This document shows, piece after piece, positions 27,036-38,198 of a DNA stretch of 64,000 nucleotides. Within the stretch, counting starts at the first letter, position 1. Each line of letters begins with the position of its first letter. The notes under the pieces are model-generated. The model saw only the letters and a program-made list of their open reading frames with translations, was not told the DNA's origin and did not search any database. Position numbers and translations under genes: made by a program. This DNA is from Styela clava. Lineage: Eukaryota; Chordata; Ascidiacea; Stolidobranchia; Styelidae. Location: positions 12,596,974 to 12,660,973 of the forward strand of contig NC_135259.1 in NCBI RefSeq assembly GCF_964204865.1, read 5' to 3'.

Positions 27036-27120
27036 CAGGGTGGTCCAATCCCAGGCCCACGGGCCACATGTGGCCTGCCGCTTCATTATCTGTGGCCCGC
27101 TTCGCATTTGCGCGAAGGTA
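27036..27120. mobile_element. hAT-like element end inside the foldback core
   Basis: CAGGGTGGTCCAATCCCAGG followed by repeated GGCCCACGGGCC and TGTGGCC-type motifs fits the end of a hAT element. Sequence to about 27.6 kb may be its body, but it has no intact frame I recognise. Confidence 0.5.
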
Positions 27121-27716
27121 AACAAAAATAGGTATTTGGTGTTGTTTCGTCATAAAAATAACCAGGAAAATATTTTGACATATTGTTACATCACTAATGT
27201 CACTGAATTGACTAGTGTTATAGAGAAGTTGAATAATGTGTTTGGCTAGTCAACAGTATTACAAAAAATGCTGCCTATATGTCAGAAAATTTAGAAGTTA
27301 CTCTCATGTATCTTAAATTTGGTAAAATTCGGTAATCAATCAATCTGCAGGTAATTGTGAGTTATTTTGTAAACATGAATTTAAAAAGAAAGCTGACCAA
27401 TTCAAACAGATTTTTGACTTGATATGGGAGGGAAAATATCACAATGCTCGCTTATGTCTGCAGGTTGTGTCGGTGACAATCTGAGACAGCACTTGAAGCA
27501 CTCACGTTATGAAGAGTTTAAAATCTTACACTAAATGTAGATATAGTAGTATTTTTGGTAGTTTTTGCATGTTTTAGCTTAATAAAAGACAAATAATGAT
27601 CAATTGGATGGATCAATGTTTGGACAATAAAAGTGTTTGTTTTGTATTGCATTATTTTTATTGATGTTGTGTCGTATTTAATTTTCATTGGTTAAAGGCT
27701 GTTGTTTCTGTAAGAC

Positions 27717-27920
27717 GGTTCCATTACATTTGAACCCACGTACACTTGAACCCATGACAATTGCACCTGTATGCTATTGCACCTATGGATTTTTTTTTGT
27801 TTCACGGATAGTTAAACCCATACTAACCCTAACCCATGGGTTTTAGCACCCGCATATAGATTGAACCCGTGGATATACACATGGGTTCAAATGTACGTGG
27901 GTTCAAATGTACGGTAACCC
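27717..27920. mobile_element. MITE family B, copy 2
   Basis: About 204 bases nearly identical to the copy at 5695-5882, with an additional tandem copy of the right-end motif (GGGTTCAAATGTACG twice). It is flanked by TGTAAGAC on both sides, an 8-bp duplication. It is nested in the core of the large foldback element. Confidence 0.82.
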
Positions 27921-28379
27921 TGTAAGACTATTACCCTTATTTAATTTAAAAATTTCTCTGGGCTCTATGAAATGCGATGACATCATCAAAATTAAAAATT
28001 GCGCACCTTGTGGCGGTTTCGCGATCGTTGCGATCTGGTGGTCAGTCGAAGTCGGGAAGACTACGATACCGGTGCTGTTAAAGATTTGATACCCGTACTA
28101 CTTCGCTTAGACGTCCGTGTCTATATATTTGAATAATGCTCTCTGATTCATTTAGATACTAAAAACATCTGAGTGCATACTCAGCTTCATTAGACTTTGT
28201 CTCTATTTATATATATTGTCTTGTCTTATAAACTCCCCTGTATAAACAGTTTTGTATACTCCACCCTTACCACTTTCACCACACCAAACGACCCATTGCC
28301 CCACCTTGAACAACTGTCTAAATAAGGGACCATATTATACATATTTAATCTAATGTTCTTTGTTTTATATTTGTCAAAA

Positions 28380-28515
28380 AGGGTGCATGCCGCACATTTG
28401 TGTTTTAGGCCAGTACGGTCTTGTGCAGGCATCCCGTCTTAAATAATAATAATCGTTCATTTATTTTTTTATCACTATTACGAGACGAATAAACATACAT
28501 ACATACATTCTAATT
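28380..28515. repeat. Possible 3' tail of a non-LTR retroelement
   Basis: A segment ending GCAGGCATCCCGTCTTAAAT followed by AAT repeats, and 70 bases later a short CATA microsatellite at 28494-28507. This is the form of a LINE-type 3' tail, but no reverse transcriptase is visible, so the call is tentative. Confidence 0.25.
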
Positions 28516-29079
28516 ATAACAATTTGAAATTGAAATAATTGTTAGTTCACCTAAAACGGCAACAAAAGTCAACTTCTATGTCGCCTTACTGTATTTTTGA
28601 CGGATTTTTTTATATAATGTATTTCTCAAACATGGTGTAGAAGGAAATTTTCAGTATTGCTTTTTTAATTTTCATATCATAAAAATTCTTGGACTTGCCA
28701 AATATTTATTACCTTGCTTTGGTCGAAAAGTGCTCTCATTTCAAGTCCAGGTATTTTAGTTTACTTGTGCGTGTGATTTTGATGCTATGTGTGCATCTGG
28801 ACATCTGAAATGTTTCTTTTTATTTACGATGTGAATTATTTGAAGTGAACAATTATTAGTGCCAACATCTTATAAAACACACGCTTGAGAAGACTTCATC
28901 AGAGATGTATTTATCTTCGAAGCATTAGCATTTGGGACAACAATTTTGAATTTTATCACAAATAGTGATGAAATGAAGGCGCGTATTGGGATATTGGAAT
29001 TAACATTATGCAAGTATGCCTCAGTTCGTACATTTCTCAGAAGCTAAATTAAAGTTGAAAAGAATAAAATAGCCGCGAA

Positions 29080-30960
29080 GCTATTGTTTACTCTTACGCC
29101 ACTTTCTGATATAATCATCTGTTGGACATATCAGGTGACAAGAACTTGAATCCCCGGTGCGAACCCGCTTGTTATCTTGATTAAAGCGCGACAATTAATG
29201 ATAAGAGTTTATACCGCCGAGTCTCAAGGTGCGAGCGATAACAAATGATCAGGTAGTTCCGATGTTCCAGACGGAAGATTGCATAGACGAAAAAGTGCGA
29301 GCCATTTGCTTTATAATCCAGCTCGAATTCGAAAATGACATCAATCACTTGGGTTCATCCCAAGCAGAAGACCTCTTCCATCTATTGGCATCAGCAAGTA
29401 TCGGTCTATCACAATGAATTCACCTTATGTAAGTAAGTATTAGAACTGTGCATTTTCAAACTCATCTTATAATTCGCTTTGGAACTTTTCTGGAACGGGT
29501 TTTGTTTTTCGAACAAATATTCCGAAACCCATTTCTAAAAGATCCCGACTGAATATTTGACTATCATCAAACGAATATAAATTTAGACATCGGCTCGTAA
29601 TTTGGGTATTCGCATCGGAACATAGCGGAAAGAGCTGTCTTCATATCATTAGCTCTTTACGGTGTGTCCTACTGCGAGTACAACTTACACAACACTAGTT
29701 ATACTGTTTACTATAAGTCAATGTTATGAAGAAACGCAGACAAGAAAATTGATACCTCGCTTCGGAACATATCGGAAAGGGCTGCTATAGTATTCAGCTC
29801 GTTCTGAAATGTCCTAACGTGAGTTGATCTCGGATATCTTCACTATATCACCTCAACTATGATTACCTCACTATATTTGGAGGTTTACTACGGAACATAA
29901 CGAAAACGGCTGGTTATTGTATAGGTGTTCCGCCTGGTCCGCTATGTCCTAATGTACGCTCATCTTGCTTTCACCCGTTTTCCGATTCCTACTTTCCGAT
30001 CTTTACGTTGAAACTTATTTAGAAACAGGCCGTGTCTTAGATGGCAGTTTCAAATAAGATTCAAAGCAAATTGAGGACTTTCACGCAACGAAAAGAGAAG
30101 AATTATATTTGAATTGTCCATATTTGGTTTCGTATTGGAACTTACTTGGAACGGATTTGAGGGACATTATGTAAGACCTTTCCGGTAAGATCCACAACGA
30201 AGGAAATACTGTCTCCTACTACAAGTCATATGTATTTTGTTAATACTGTTTTAAAGTAAGACAACGATTGTTTCGGGTTTTCACAAAGGAACATGGCGGA
30301 AAGTGCTGTTTGAAATAAAACTCAGCTAATTCCATCATGTCCAATGTGATTACACCGTCTATCAGAGATGCAAGAAGAAAATATTGGACAGTGGCCTTCG
30401 GAACATAACGGAAAAGGCTGTTCCCAGTTTCTGCCTTCTGCGATATGTCTCAATGACCGCGGTACTTCAATTTCTACAATCCAAAAATTTGTTTATAATT
30501 TTCAAGATACAGGTAAACTAAACATAACTTTTACTGGAGTGTGGTCTTCGGAACATAACGGAAATGGCTGTTTTCATCTTCGGTCTTTTCCGGTATGTCT
30601 CAACGGCCACGAAACTTCAATTTCTACAATTTTTTATGGGTATAATTTAGGAAATCAAAAATCACATTTAAATAATGAAGAGTGGCTTGTGGAACACAGC
30701 TATGCTTCAATTTCTACAATCTGCCTAAGTATGGAACAAAATCCAATACGTGCTGGGATGTGGTCTTCGGAACATAACGGAAAGGGCTGTTATCATATTC
30801 TACCTTTTCCGATATGTCTCAATAACCGCAATGCTTAAATTTCTTCTACAGTGTTGCATTGAAACATCTGTGAATATTTTCTTAAGACGCAATGAAACTT
30901 ATATTGGAACGGGCCGTGTATTTAATAAAATGGCGGTTGCTTATAAGTTTTGTAGAGTCT
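29080..30960. repeat. Right arm of the large foldback element
   Basis: An inverted, diverged partner of the arm at 23400-25995. It carries CGGAACATAACGGAAAGGGC and variants near 29.62, 29.77, 29.89, 30.29, 30.40, 30.55 and 30.77 kb. GTAGTTCCGATGTTCCAG (29.25 kb) mirrors the left inner landmark, and GGAACGGGCCGTG (30.91 kb) mirrors the left outer one. The 156-codon open frame at 30368-30838 is a translation of these repeats, not a gene. Confidence 0.85.
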
Positions 30961-31124
30961 TAAGACCTTACTCAAATAATGACATAGATTTAATAGAAAA
31001 CTTGAAAATATTTCATTTTCAAGGCTTCAAACTGTGTCGTCGTCTGCTCTCTCGCTTTGCTGTGAAGTAGCTCAAATATCGACTTTCTATTCTTGAATTC
31101 GGGCATTTTTATGCAATCCAATAG

Positions 31125-31500
31125 TCGACCTCAGTGACAAAGTAATGCAAAAATTAGACTTCAAAAAACAAGCTGCCAATTATCATAAAACGATTCAGCT
31201 AGAATATAGTGGGGAGATTTGTCTATTTCTCACGACCAAATTGCGAAGGATTGAAATTTTGCACGATTAACTACACGCCAGCTTCAATAATAATCCCTCG
31301 TTAGCACCGTTATATTGATCATCAGTGTGCGAATGTACTACAGAGTGTACACAACAGGTTTGTGTGGATGAGGTTTTTAAAAAATCAGCCATTTCCTGTC
31401 ATTATCAGATGTTCGATAGATTTAGTAAACTATAGAAGTATTTACAGTAAAAAAAGCACAGATTTCCATAGAATTACAGTTGAATATCCACACAAACCAG
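31125..31500. repeat. Dispersed module C, copy 1
   Basis: About 375 bases containing GGGAGATTTGTCTATTT and CACGACCAAATTGCG. Similar copies at about 32755-33160 and 35885-36300 keep the same order of motifs through the CAACAGGTTTGTG segment. It is non-coding and of unknown type. Confidence 0.7.
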
Positions 31501-31507
31501 ACAACAA

Positions 31508-34500
31508 CATCAAGTTCATTAATGAATATTCAGCACGTTGATATTGATCATCGCGAATGTAACACATAATACAAGTTAATTGTATTGAATATATGCCGGT
31601 TGTTTTTGCACTTACATCATATGTACCACCGTGTACATGTTAAACTTTTTATAAATTACTTATCTTAACAGTTTGTTCTATTGAATTTATTTACACCCAC
31701 CGTCATCTGTCGTACGCGGTTAGCGTGATCTGTCAATAATGTCTAGACACTAGACCAGGGATGTTCCACCTGCGGCCCGCGGGTCGAATGCGGCCCACAG
31801 GAAGAATTCGTGCGGCCCACTTGAAGTTTTTATATAAATACAGACATATAAACATATTTAACGTGAGAAAGTTTCCTGGTATGATATCAAATCTTACTAG
31901 AATTTAGGCTATAATTTCACGCGACTCCGCCATAAAAAAGCGTTGTTAAGCGCCTTAGAACATGATTTTACATTGGGCCACTCAAGCTTGCAACATCTGT
32001 GGCGACAATGAACTAAGTCATCGAGGTTGAAGTCACATACCGGTACTGTGTTTTATCGATGGTAGTTGACGAACCACAAAACCAATTCCACCGGTATGTG
32101 TGGAACAAAATAGATGAAGCTTGAGGACGAAAATCGGAAATATCAAAAAGATTGAGAAGAGTTGTAGGACAACGATGTATGCCTAATATGCTGTTTCGAG
32201 TTTGAAGTCGTATAATTTGAAAATTATGAAGTCGAAGCATAGGAGTAAGCTGACGATCGAAAATTTGACAAGCCAGTTAGTTACATTGTGCTATACCAAA
32301 ACTACCCGTTGGTATGAAACAGTTAAGAATTGACAATCAAAAGCAAGTTTCGAATTAGTTAAAGAAAAAATGCTGACTCTATTTTATTTCCTGTGATTTT
32401 TCACGCCAATGTATGTGCATTTTGCATAAAAGCTGAATTGAATTTCATGGTCCATGGTGCGGGCATCTTGTGTTCAGAAACCCGCAAAATTGTTGTGCAA
32501 TCCAGGCGTTTGAGTTAGTGACGCTCAAATTCTAACGTAAATCGGAATTAGGTTGGTATCTGAGTTCGGTAAAAACCTTTGCGGCCCGCAATGATTTTCC
32601 CCATGTGAAAGTGGCCGCCACACTAAAAAGGTTGGACATGCCTGCTCTAGACAAAAAAAAAGTGATGCCAAATTTTTAAAGCCTCAATTATATGAAGTTC
32701 AATACTGTCTTTTACAGTTGAATGTCTTTCAAATTATTTAATTGCTCACATAGAACTCATTGACAAAGTAACGCAATAATTTAACTTCGAAAAGAGAGCT
32801 GCCAAACATCCTAAAACGACCACGTAGAATATATTAGGGAGATTTGTCTATTTGTCACGACCAAATTGCGGAAGATTGCATTCTGAACGATCTAACTACA
32901 CGTCAGTCCCAATCGTTGGCACATTGATATTGATCATCAGTGTGAGAATATACCGCAGAGTGTATACAACAGGTTTGTGGATTGAATCAAATACAAGAAA
33001 TTTTTTTTTTTTAAATCGGCCATTGGATGTCATTTTCAGATGTCCAAAAGATGGAGCGGAATAGAGTAAATTATAAAAGTATTTACAGTGAAAAAGCCCA
33101 TATTTCAATAGAATTTTAAAAATAACAATACAATTTACAAATAGAAAACTATACAAATCAGACAGTTGTCAACCTCTTAAGGTGAATGCTATTACTTCAT
33201 CTGAAATAATCCGAAAACATATTTATAGAGGCAAACATATCTCGCAACAATGATAATCACACGTTAGTCATTCGTTTGATTGCTGAAAACTACATCACGT
33301 CATACACGCTAAATGAAGAAATGATAAATAGATGTAACACAACCGAAGTGACGCCATGATTATAAAACTAACTCAGACTTTTTGATAAAAAAAAAGACAG
33401 ACTAAAATAGAACGCAATAAAAAAAATTCTAGAGACAATGAAAACGCTTAAAGCTAGAAAAAGAATTGTATTTTGTGTTTGACACTTTTGTCATAAACAA
33501 GAACAATGAAAATAACAAACGGCAGCAACTACGTTAGTTAATCAGATTATTTATAATCTAACTGAGCCTCGAATGCGAGATCTCATGATTAATGTTGTCG
33601 GTAACTTAGGCAGCTTGTCATCCTTCATACTTCAAACATTAATACAATATAACGTTTCAATACCATAGATTAAAAACACTTTTTGGGCAATTTTGTAAAA
33701 TGGTCAACTTCAGATATAGATATTCAATCAGTATTTTGGAAATAATATGTGAAATATGCAAAAAAAAATTCATCCGTTTTTTTAATTCGATAAAAATGAA
33801 GTTTTTAACTAACGAATTTACACTTTTTTGTTGAAAAATGGTCGCCGTATTTCATTTTGTTGTCAATTTATAGCGAAAATGCACATATTTCAATATAACA
33901 TCCAAATGTACCAAACAATTTGCGAAAAGAAAACACTCAATTCAAACAGTTTTCAAGCCATGTAATGTTTCATCTTTCTGAGTTTTACGGAATACGATTG
34001 TAGGATAAACATATGTCAAGATGAAAGATAATTCCTCATCTGCAGTATTTTCAACATCTAGAAGTTTCTTGACTTTTTTTGCGAGAACGTCAAGCGGATC
34101 ATTGCATGAAGTATAGTTACCAATGTGATATTCGCCCATACTTGCAAAAAAATCTTTGTATTCTGACATAGTGTATATTGCATTGCTTTTGATTCCACTG
34201 ATCCACTCTTTTGTATTATTTTTCAGTTGTTTAAAAATTTCGACATAGAAATCGAACGCCACTGTTGTACGGTGGTGTGCGTTCACATTGCTCAGATAAT
34301 CACGATGTACTTCTATCAGAGAAATACTTTTAATGTTTCCTTCATTACTCTGAGTCACTTTAGTTGCTTTTATAGGAACATAAGTGTATATTGCGCAGCA
34401 TCCACCAGGCTTTAAAACTCTTTCACATTCTCTTTCGAATATTTCCATATCAAGCCAATGCGCGGAACAAGCACACGTTACCAAGTCGATGGTACTATCT

Positions 34501-34815
34501 TCCACGGGTAACAGATTATCATCAACCAGTTGAAAGCATACATTTTCGCTTGTGTTGATTTTGTTTGCTAAAAGTATTTGAGCTTCGCTGATATCGATAC
34601 CTAGAATTGATTCAAAATGATGTGAGTACATATGAGTGTTCTGGCCGCTACCGCATCCAACGTCAATCATTTTTCTTGGTTTACAATTAGGTTTGATTCC
34701 GTCTTTCAAATACTTCAAAACAGATTCCAATATTTCTGTAGGATATGTTGGTCGACTTACCATGTACAAATTTGCTAATTTGCTACCTTCATAATATCGA
34801 TAAATTTTAGCTGGC
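31508..34815. repeat. Tandem duplication, unit A
   Basis: Begins near TTAATGAATATTCAGCACG and includes a hAT-like element, module C copy 2, and the intact methyltransferase gene. It matches unit B (34986-37162) in order and orientation. Unit B is shorter because of internal deletions. Confidence 0.8.
31756..32644. mobile_element. hAT-like element, copy in duplication unit A
   Basis: 889 bases from CAGGGATGTTCCACCTGCGG to AAAGGTTGGACATGCCTG. The flanks are CACTAGAC and CTCTAGAC, an 8-bp duplication with one mismatch. Ends with GCGGCCCGC motifs are typical of hAT elements. I saw no intact transposase. Confidence 0.75.
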
Positions 34816-34820
34816 AACAT
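33942..34820 (-). CDS. SAM-dependent class I methyltransferase (single exon, 292 aa)
   Basis: An intronless frame with a genuine ATG at 34818-34820. Motif I is DVGCGSGQNT (53-62), the glycine-rich loop that binds S-adenosylmethionine. The post-I acidic strand is ILGIDIS, and FERECERVLKPGG carries the motif common before strand 5 in type-11 methyltransferases. Near the N-terminus, SRPTYPTEIL fits the entry helix of the family of putative small-molecule methyltransferases related to trans-aconitate methyltransferase. No signal peptide or membrane segment is seen, so it is probably cytosolic. The substrate is unknown. Lack of introns is at odds with its neighbours and could reflect retroposition or ancient lateral gain, but neither is shown. 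It sits at the end of duplication unit A, and a broken copy is at 37049-37162. Confidence 0.88.
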   Translation of the reverse strand: MLPAKIYRYYEGSKLANLYMVSRPTYPTEILESVLKYLKDGIKPNCKPRKMIDVGCGSGQNTHMYSHHFESILGIDISEAQILLANKINTSENVCFQLVDDNLLPVEDSTIDLVTCACSAHWLDMEIFERECERVLKPGGCCAIYTYVPIKATKVTQSNEGNIKSISLIEVHRDYLSNVNAHHRTTVAFDFYVEIFKQLKNNTKEWISGIKSNAIYTMSEYKDFFASMGEYHIGNYTSCNDPLDVLAKKVKKLLDVENTADEELSFILTYVYPTIVFRKTQKDETLHGLKTV

Positions 34821-35239
34821 ATCCTATCGCGTTAACAGCTTCATACCAAACTCGTACTTCATGAATTGAGTCCGTACTTTTTCCTATTTTCGACATCAGT
34901 TACTCAAATTGATTTCATTGGCACGCAAGTTGCAGTTCTCGTGCTCACTAACGAGTCACAGAAGTCACGGTTAACTTTTTTTGAACAACATCAATTCCAT
35001 TAATGAATATTCAGCACGTTGATACTGATCATCGCGAATGTAACACATAATACAAGTTAATTGTATTGAATATATGCCGGTTGTTTTTGCACTTACACCA
35101 TATGTACCACCGTGTACATGTTAAACTTTTTATAAATTACTTATCTTAACAGTTTGTTCTATTGAATTTATTCACAGCCACCATCAGCCGTCGTACTCGG
35201 TTGGCCGTGATCTGTCATTAATGTCTCTAGACTCTAGAC

Positions 35240-35813
35240 CAGGGATGTTCAATCTGTGGCCCGCAGGTCGCATGCGGCCCACAGGAAGAATTCGTGCGGC
35301 CCACTTGAAGTTTTTATATAAATACAGACATATAAACATATTTAACATGAGAAAATTTCCTGGTATGATATCAAATCTTAATAGAATTTAGGCTATAAAT
35401 TCACGCGACTCCGCCATAAGAAAAGCGTTGTTAAGCGCCTCAGAACATGATTTTACACAGGGCCACTCAAACTTGCAACATCTGTGGCGACAATGAACTC
35501 ATTGTGGAGTCATCGAGGTCATACCGATTCTGGGTTTTATCGATGGTAGTTGACGATAGATGAAGCTTGAGGACGAAAATCGGAAATATCAAAAGGATTG
35601 AGAAGAGTTTCAAGACAACGATGTATGCCTAATACGCCGTTTTGAGTTTGAAGTCGTATAATTTGAAAATTCTAGACGTTTGAGTTAGTGACGCTCAAAT
35701 TCTGACGTAAATCAGAATTGGGTTGGTTTTTAAGTTCGGTAAAAACGTTTGCGGCCGCAATAATTTTCCCCATGTGAAAGTGGCCGCCACACTAAAAAGG
35801 TTGGACATGCCTG
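35240..35813. mobile_element. hAT-like element, copy in duplication unit B
   Basis: 574 bases with the same ends as the unit A copy and an exact 8-bp flanking duplication CTCTAGAC (35232-35239 and 35814-35821). It is internally deleted relative to the 889-base copy. Insertion preceded the duplication because both copies share the site. Confidence 0.82.
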
Positions 35814-37048
35814 CTCTAGACGAAAAAAAAAGTGATGCCAAATTTTGAAATGTCTTTCAAATTATTTAATTGCTCACATAGAACTCATTGACAAAGTAAT
35901 GCAATAATTAAACTTCGGAAAAGAGAGCTGCCAAACATCCTTAAACGACCACGTAGAATAAATTAGGGAGATTTGTCTATTTGTCACGACCAAATTGCGA
36001 AAGATTTAAATTCTGAACGATCCAACTACACGTCAGCTTGAATCGTTAGCACATTGATATTGATCAACCATGTGAGAATATACCGCAGAGTGTATACAAC
36101 AGGTTTGTGGATTGGATCAAATACAAAAGAAAATTTTTTTTTAAAATCAGCCATTGGTTGTCATTCTCAGATGTCCAAGAGATGGAGCGAAATAGAGTAA
36201 AATTATAAAAGTATTTACAGTGAAAAAGCCCATATTTCAATAGAATTCCAAAAATAACAATACAATTTACTAAAAGAAAACTACACAAATCAGACAGTTG
36301 TCAACCTCTTAAGGTGAATGCTATTTCTTCATCTGAATTAATCCGAAAACATATTTATATAGGCAAACATATCTCGTAACAATGATAATCACACGTTAGT
36401 CATTCGTTTGATCGCTGAATACTACACCACGTCATACACGCTTATTGAAGAAGTAATATTTTGATGCATCACAACCGAAGTGACGCCATGAATATAAGAC
36501 TAACTCAGACTTTTTGATAAAAAAAAAAGATGGACTTAAAGAGAACGCAATAAAAAAAATTCTAGAGACAATGAAAACGCTTTAAGCTAGAAAAAGAAAT
36601 TGTATTTTGTGTTTGACATTTTCGTCATTAACAAGAACAATGAAAATAACAAACGGCAGCAACTACGTTAGTTAGTTGGATTATTTATAATCTGACTGAG
36701 CCTCGAATTCGAGATCTCATGATTAATGTTGTCGGTAACTTAGACAGCTTGTTATCCTTCATACTTCAAACATTAATACAATATAACGTTTCAATATTAT
36801 ATATTATAAAATCACTTTTTGGGCAATTCAGTATTTTGGAAATAATATGTGAAATATGCAATTTTTTTTTCATTCGTTATTTTTTTAATTCGATAAAAAT
36901 GATAAAATTTTTACCTAACAAATTTACACTTTATTTGTTAAAAAATGATCGCCGTATTTCATTTTGTTGTCAATTTATAGCGAGAATGCACATATGTCAA
37001 TATAACATTCAAATGTACCAAACAATTTGCGAAAAGAAAACACTCAAT

Positions 37049-37162
37049 TCAAACAGTTTTCAAGCCATGTAATGTTTCTCTTTCTGAGTTTTACGGAATG
37101 CGATTGTAGGATAAACATAATTTGCTACCTTCATAATATCGATAAATTTTAGATGACGACAT
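37049..37162 (-). pseudogene. Deleted second copy of the methyltransferase
   Basis: The minus strand retains a start codon and a 5' segment matching KIYRYYEGSK of the intact gene, joined at once to the 3' end around the YVYPTIVFRK segment. About 760 bases, including all SAM-binding motifs, are missing. The junction shifts the frame, giving only about 22 codons. It lies at the end of duplication unit B. Confidence 0.85.
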
Positions 37163-38198
37163 GTCAAATCCGAATCATTAACTAATAACCTGAACATAAC
37201 AATTTGAACTGATTTTACAATAACGCGATTTTATTAACTAGTATTTAGAAAAACGCAAAACGAATTATAATCAATACCTTCACGTTGATAATGATAATCA
37301 GACTATAGAATAATTATATTGCATCAACCTTGGCTATTGTTGCACGTTCGCCATTCATTTAAAAATTGATTAACATCAACGATCGAAAAGTACAATTAAT
37401 CCAAATTGAAGAGTTTTTATTGCGTATATCAGTCGTAAGCCGTTGTTCTCATTTGGCTGTGAGCCCTCAATAGTTACGGAATAGATGAGGGTATTGTTAT
37501 GCCCATTTTTGGAAAATAAATCAAATATGTTAAATTCACCACCGCTCCTGATTTGTTAATTTGAACGGCGAATCACATTGCTCGGAAGTCTTTTTTTCTT
37601 ATGAATGAGAGCGGGTAACTTAGTTCGAACAAATTTCTCCTAAAAAAATTAACCTGAGTTTGTCGAGTTCAAGAAGGAACCCAAATTACGGTTTAGCTTC
37701 AGTCAAAAGTTATGAGGAAGAAAATATTCCCACTAAAAAGTTTCTTTACTGTTCTTGGCTGACACCAAACATCTTCGCTCACGTGACATTTTTAGGATTG
37801 CGCCACCCCTTCCCAATTGTTCCTTGATCGTTTTTTCGTAACTTTATATTTTGTAGTCAACCTTTTCTTGTCAGAACCTTTTTTAATATCATAAATTGCT
37901 TGCAAAGCACCAAATGAAAATTTCTGATTTGTGTCAACACAAATAACTTTCGACCCGAGTAGCAAGAGAGCTAACAGATTGTAATTCATGGCTTCAAAAT
38001 CAGCTAATATTCTTAATGCTTTCTGATACTGAGCAAAACAACTCCATAACAAATAAAAAATAATATTAATAATTAGGAAGATGATTTTATTCTCTAAAAT
38101 TTTTCAAGGCTCAACCTACAGCACAAAAATTAAACGTATTATTTTTACACCATCACGTCTACTATTATTGTCACAATAATTGATGCGGCACCAATGTT
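37163..38198. other. Intergenic region with one unplaced open frame
   Basis: On the minus strand, 37792-38027 is open for about 78 codons after a TTTTGCTCAG acceptor-like site (YQKALRILADFEAMNYNLL at its start, Lys/Arg-rich at its end). It has no homolog I recognise and no in-frame ATG near its start. It could be a stray exon, a decayed mobile-element frame or chance. An AATAAA on the minus strand (38086-38091) serves the fibrinogen-like gene that ends at 38199. Confidence 0.35.

Larger units (their letters stand above)
34986..37162. repeat. Tandem duplication, unit B
   Basis: A second, diverged copy of 31508-34815 in the same orientation, lying directly after it. It has deletions inside the hAT-like element and of most of the methyltransferase frame. 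Module C copy 3 is at about 35885-36300. Confidence 0.8.

Noticed and set aside
30368-30838. 156-codon open frame
   Set aside because: Its recurring peptide (SSEHNGKGC type) is a translation of the foldback arm's repeated CGGAACATAACGGAAAGGGC motif, with no splice or domain evidence.
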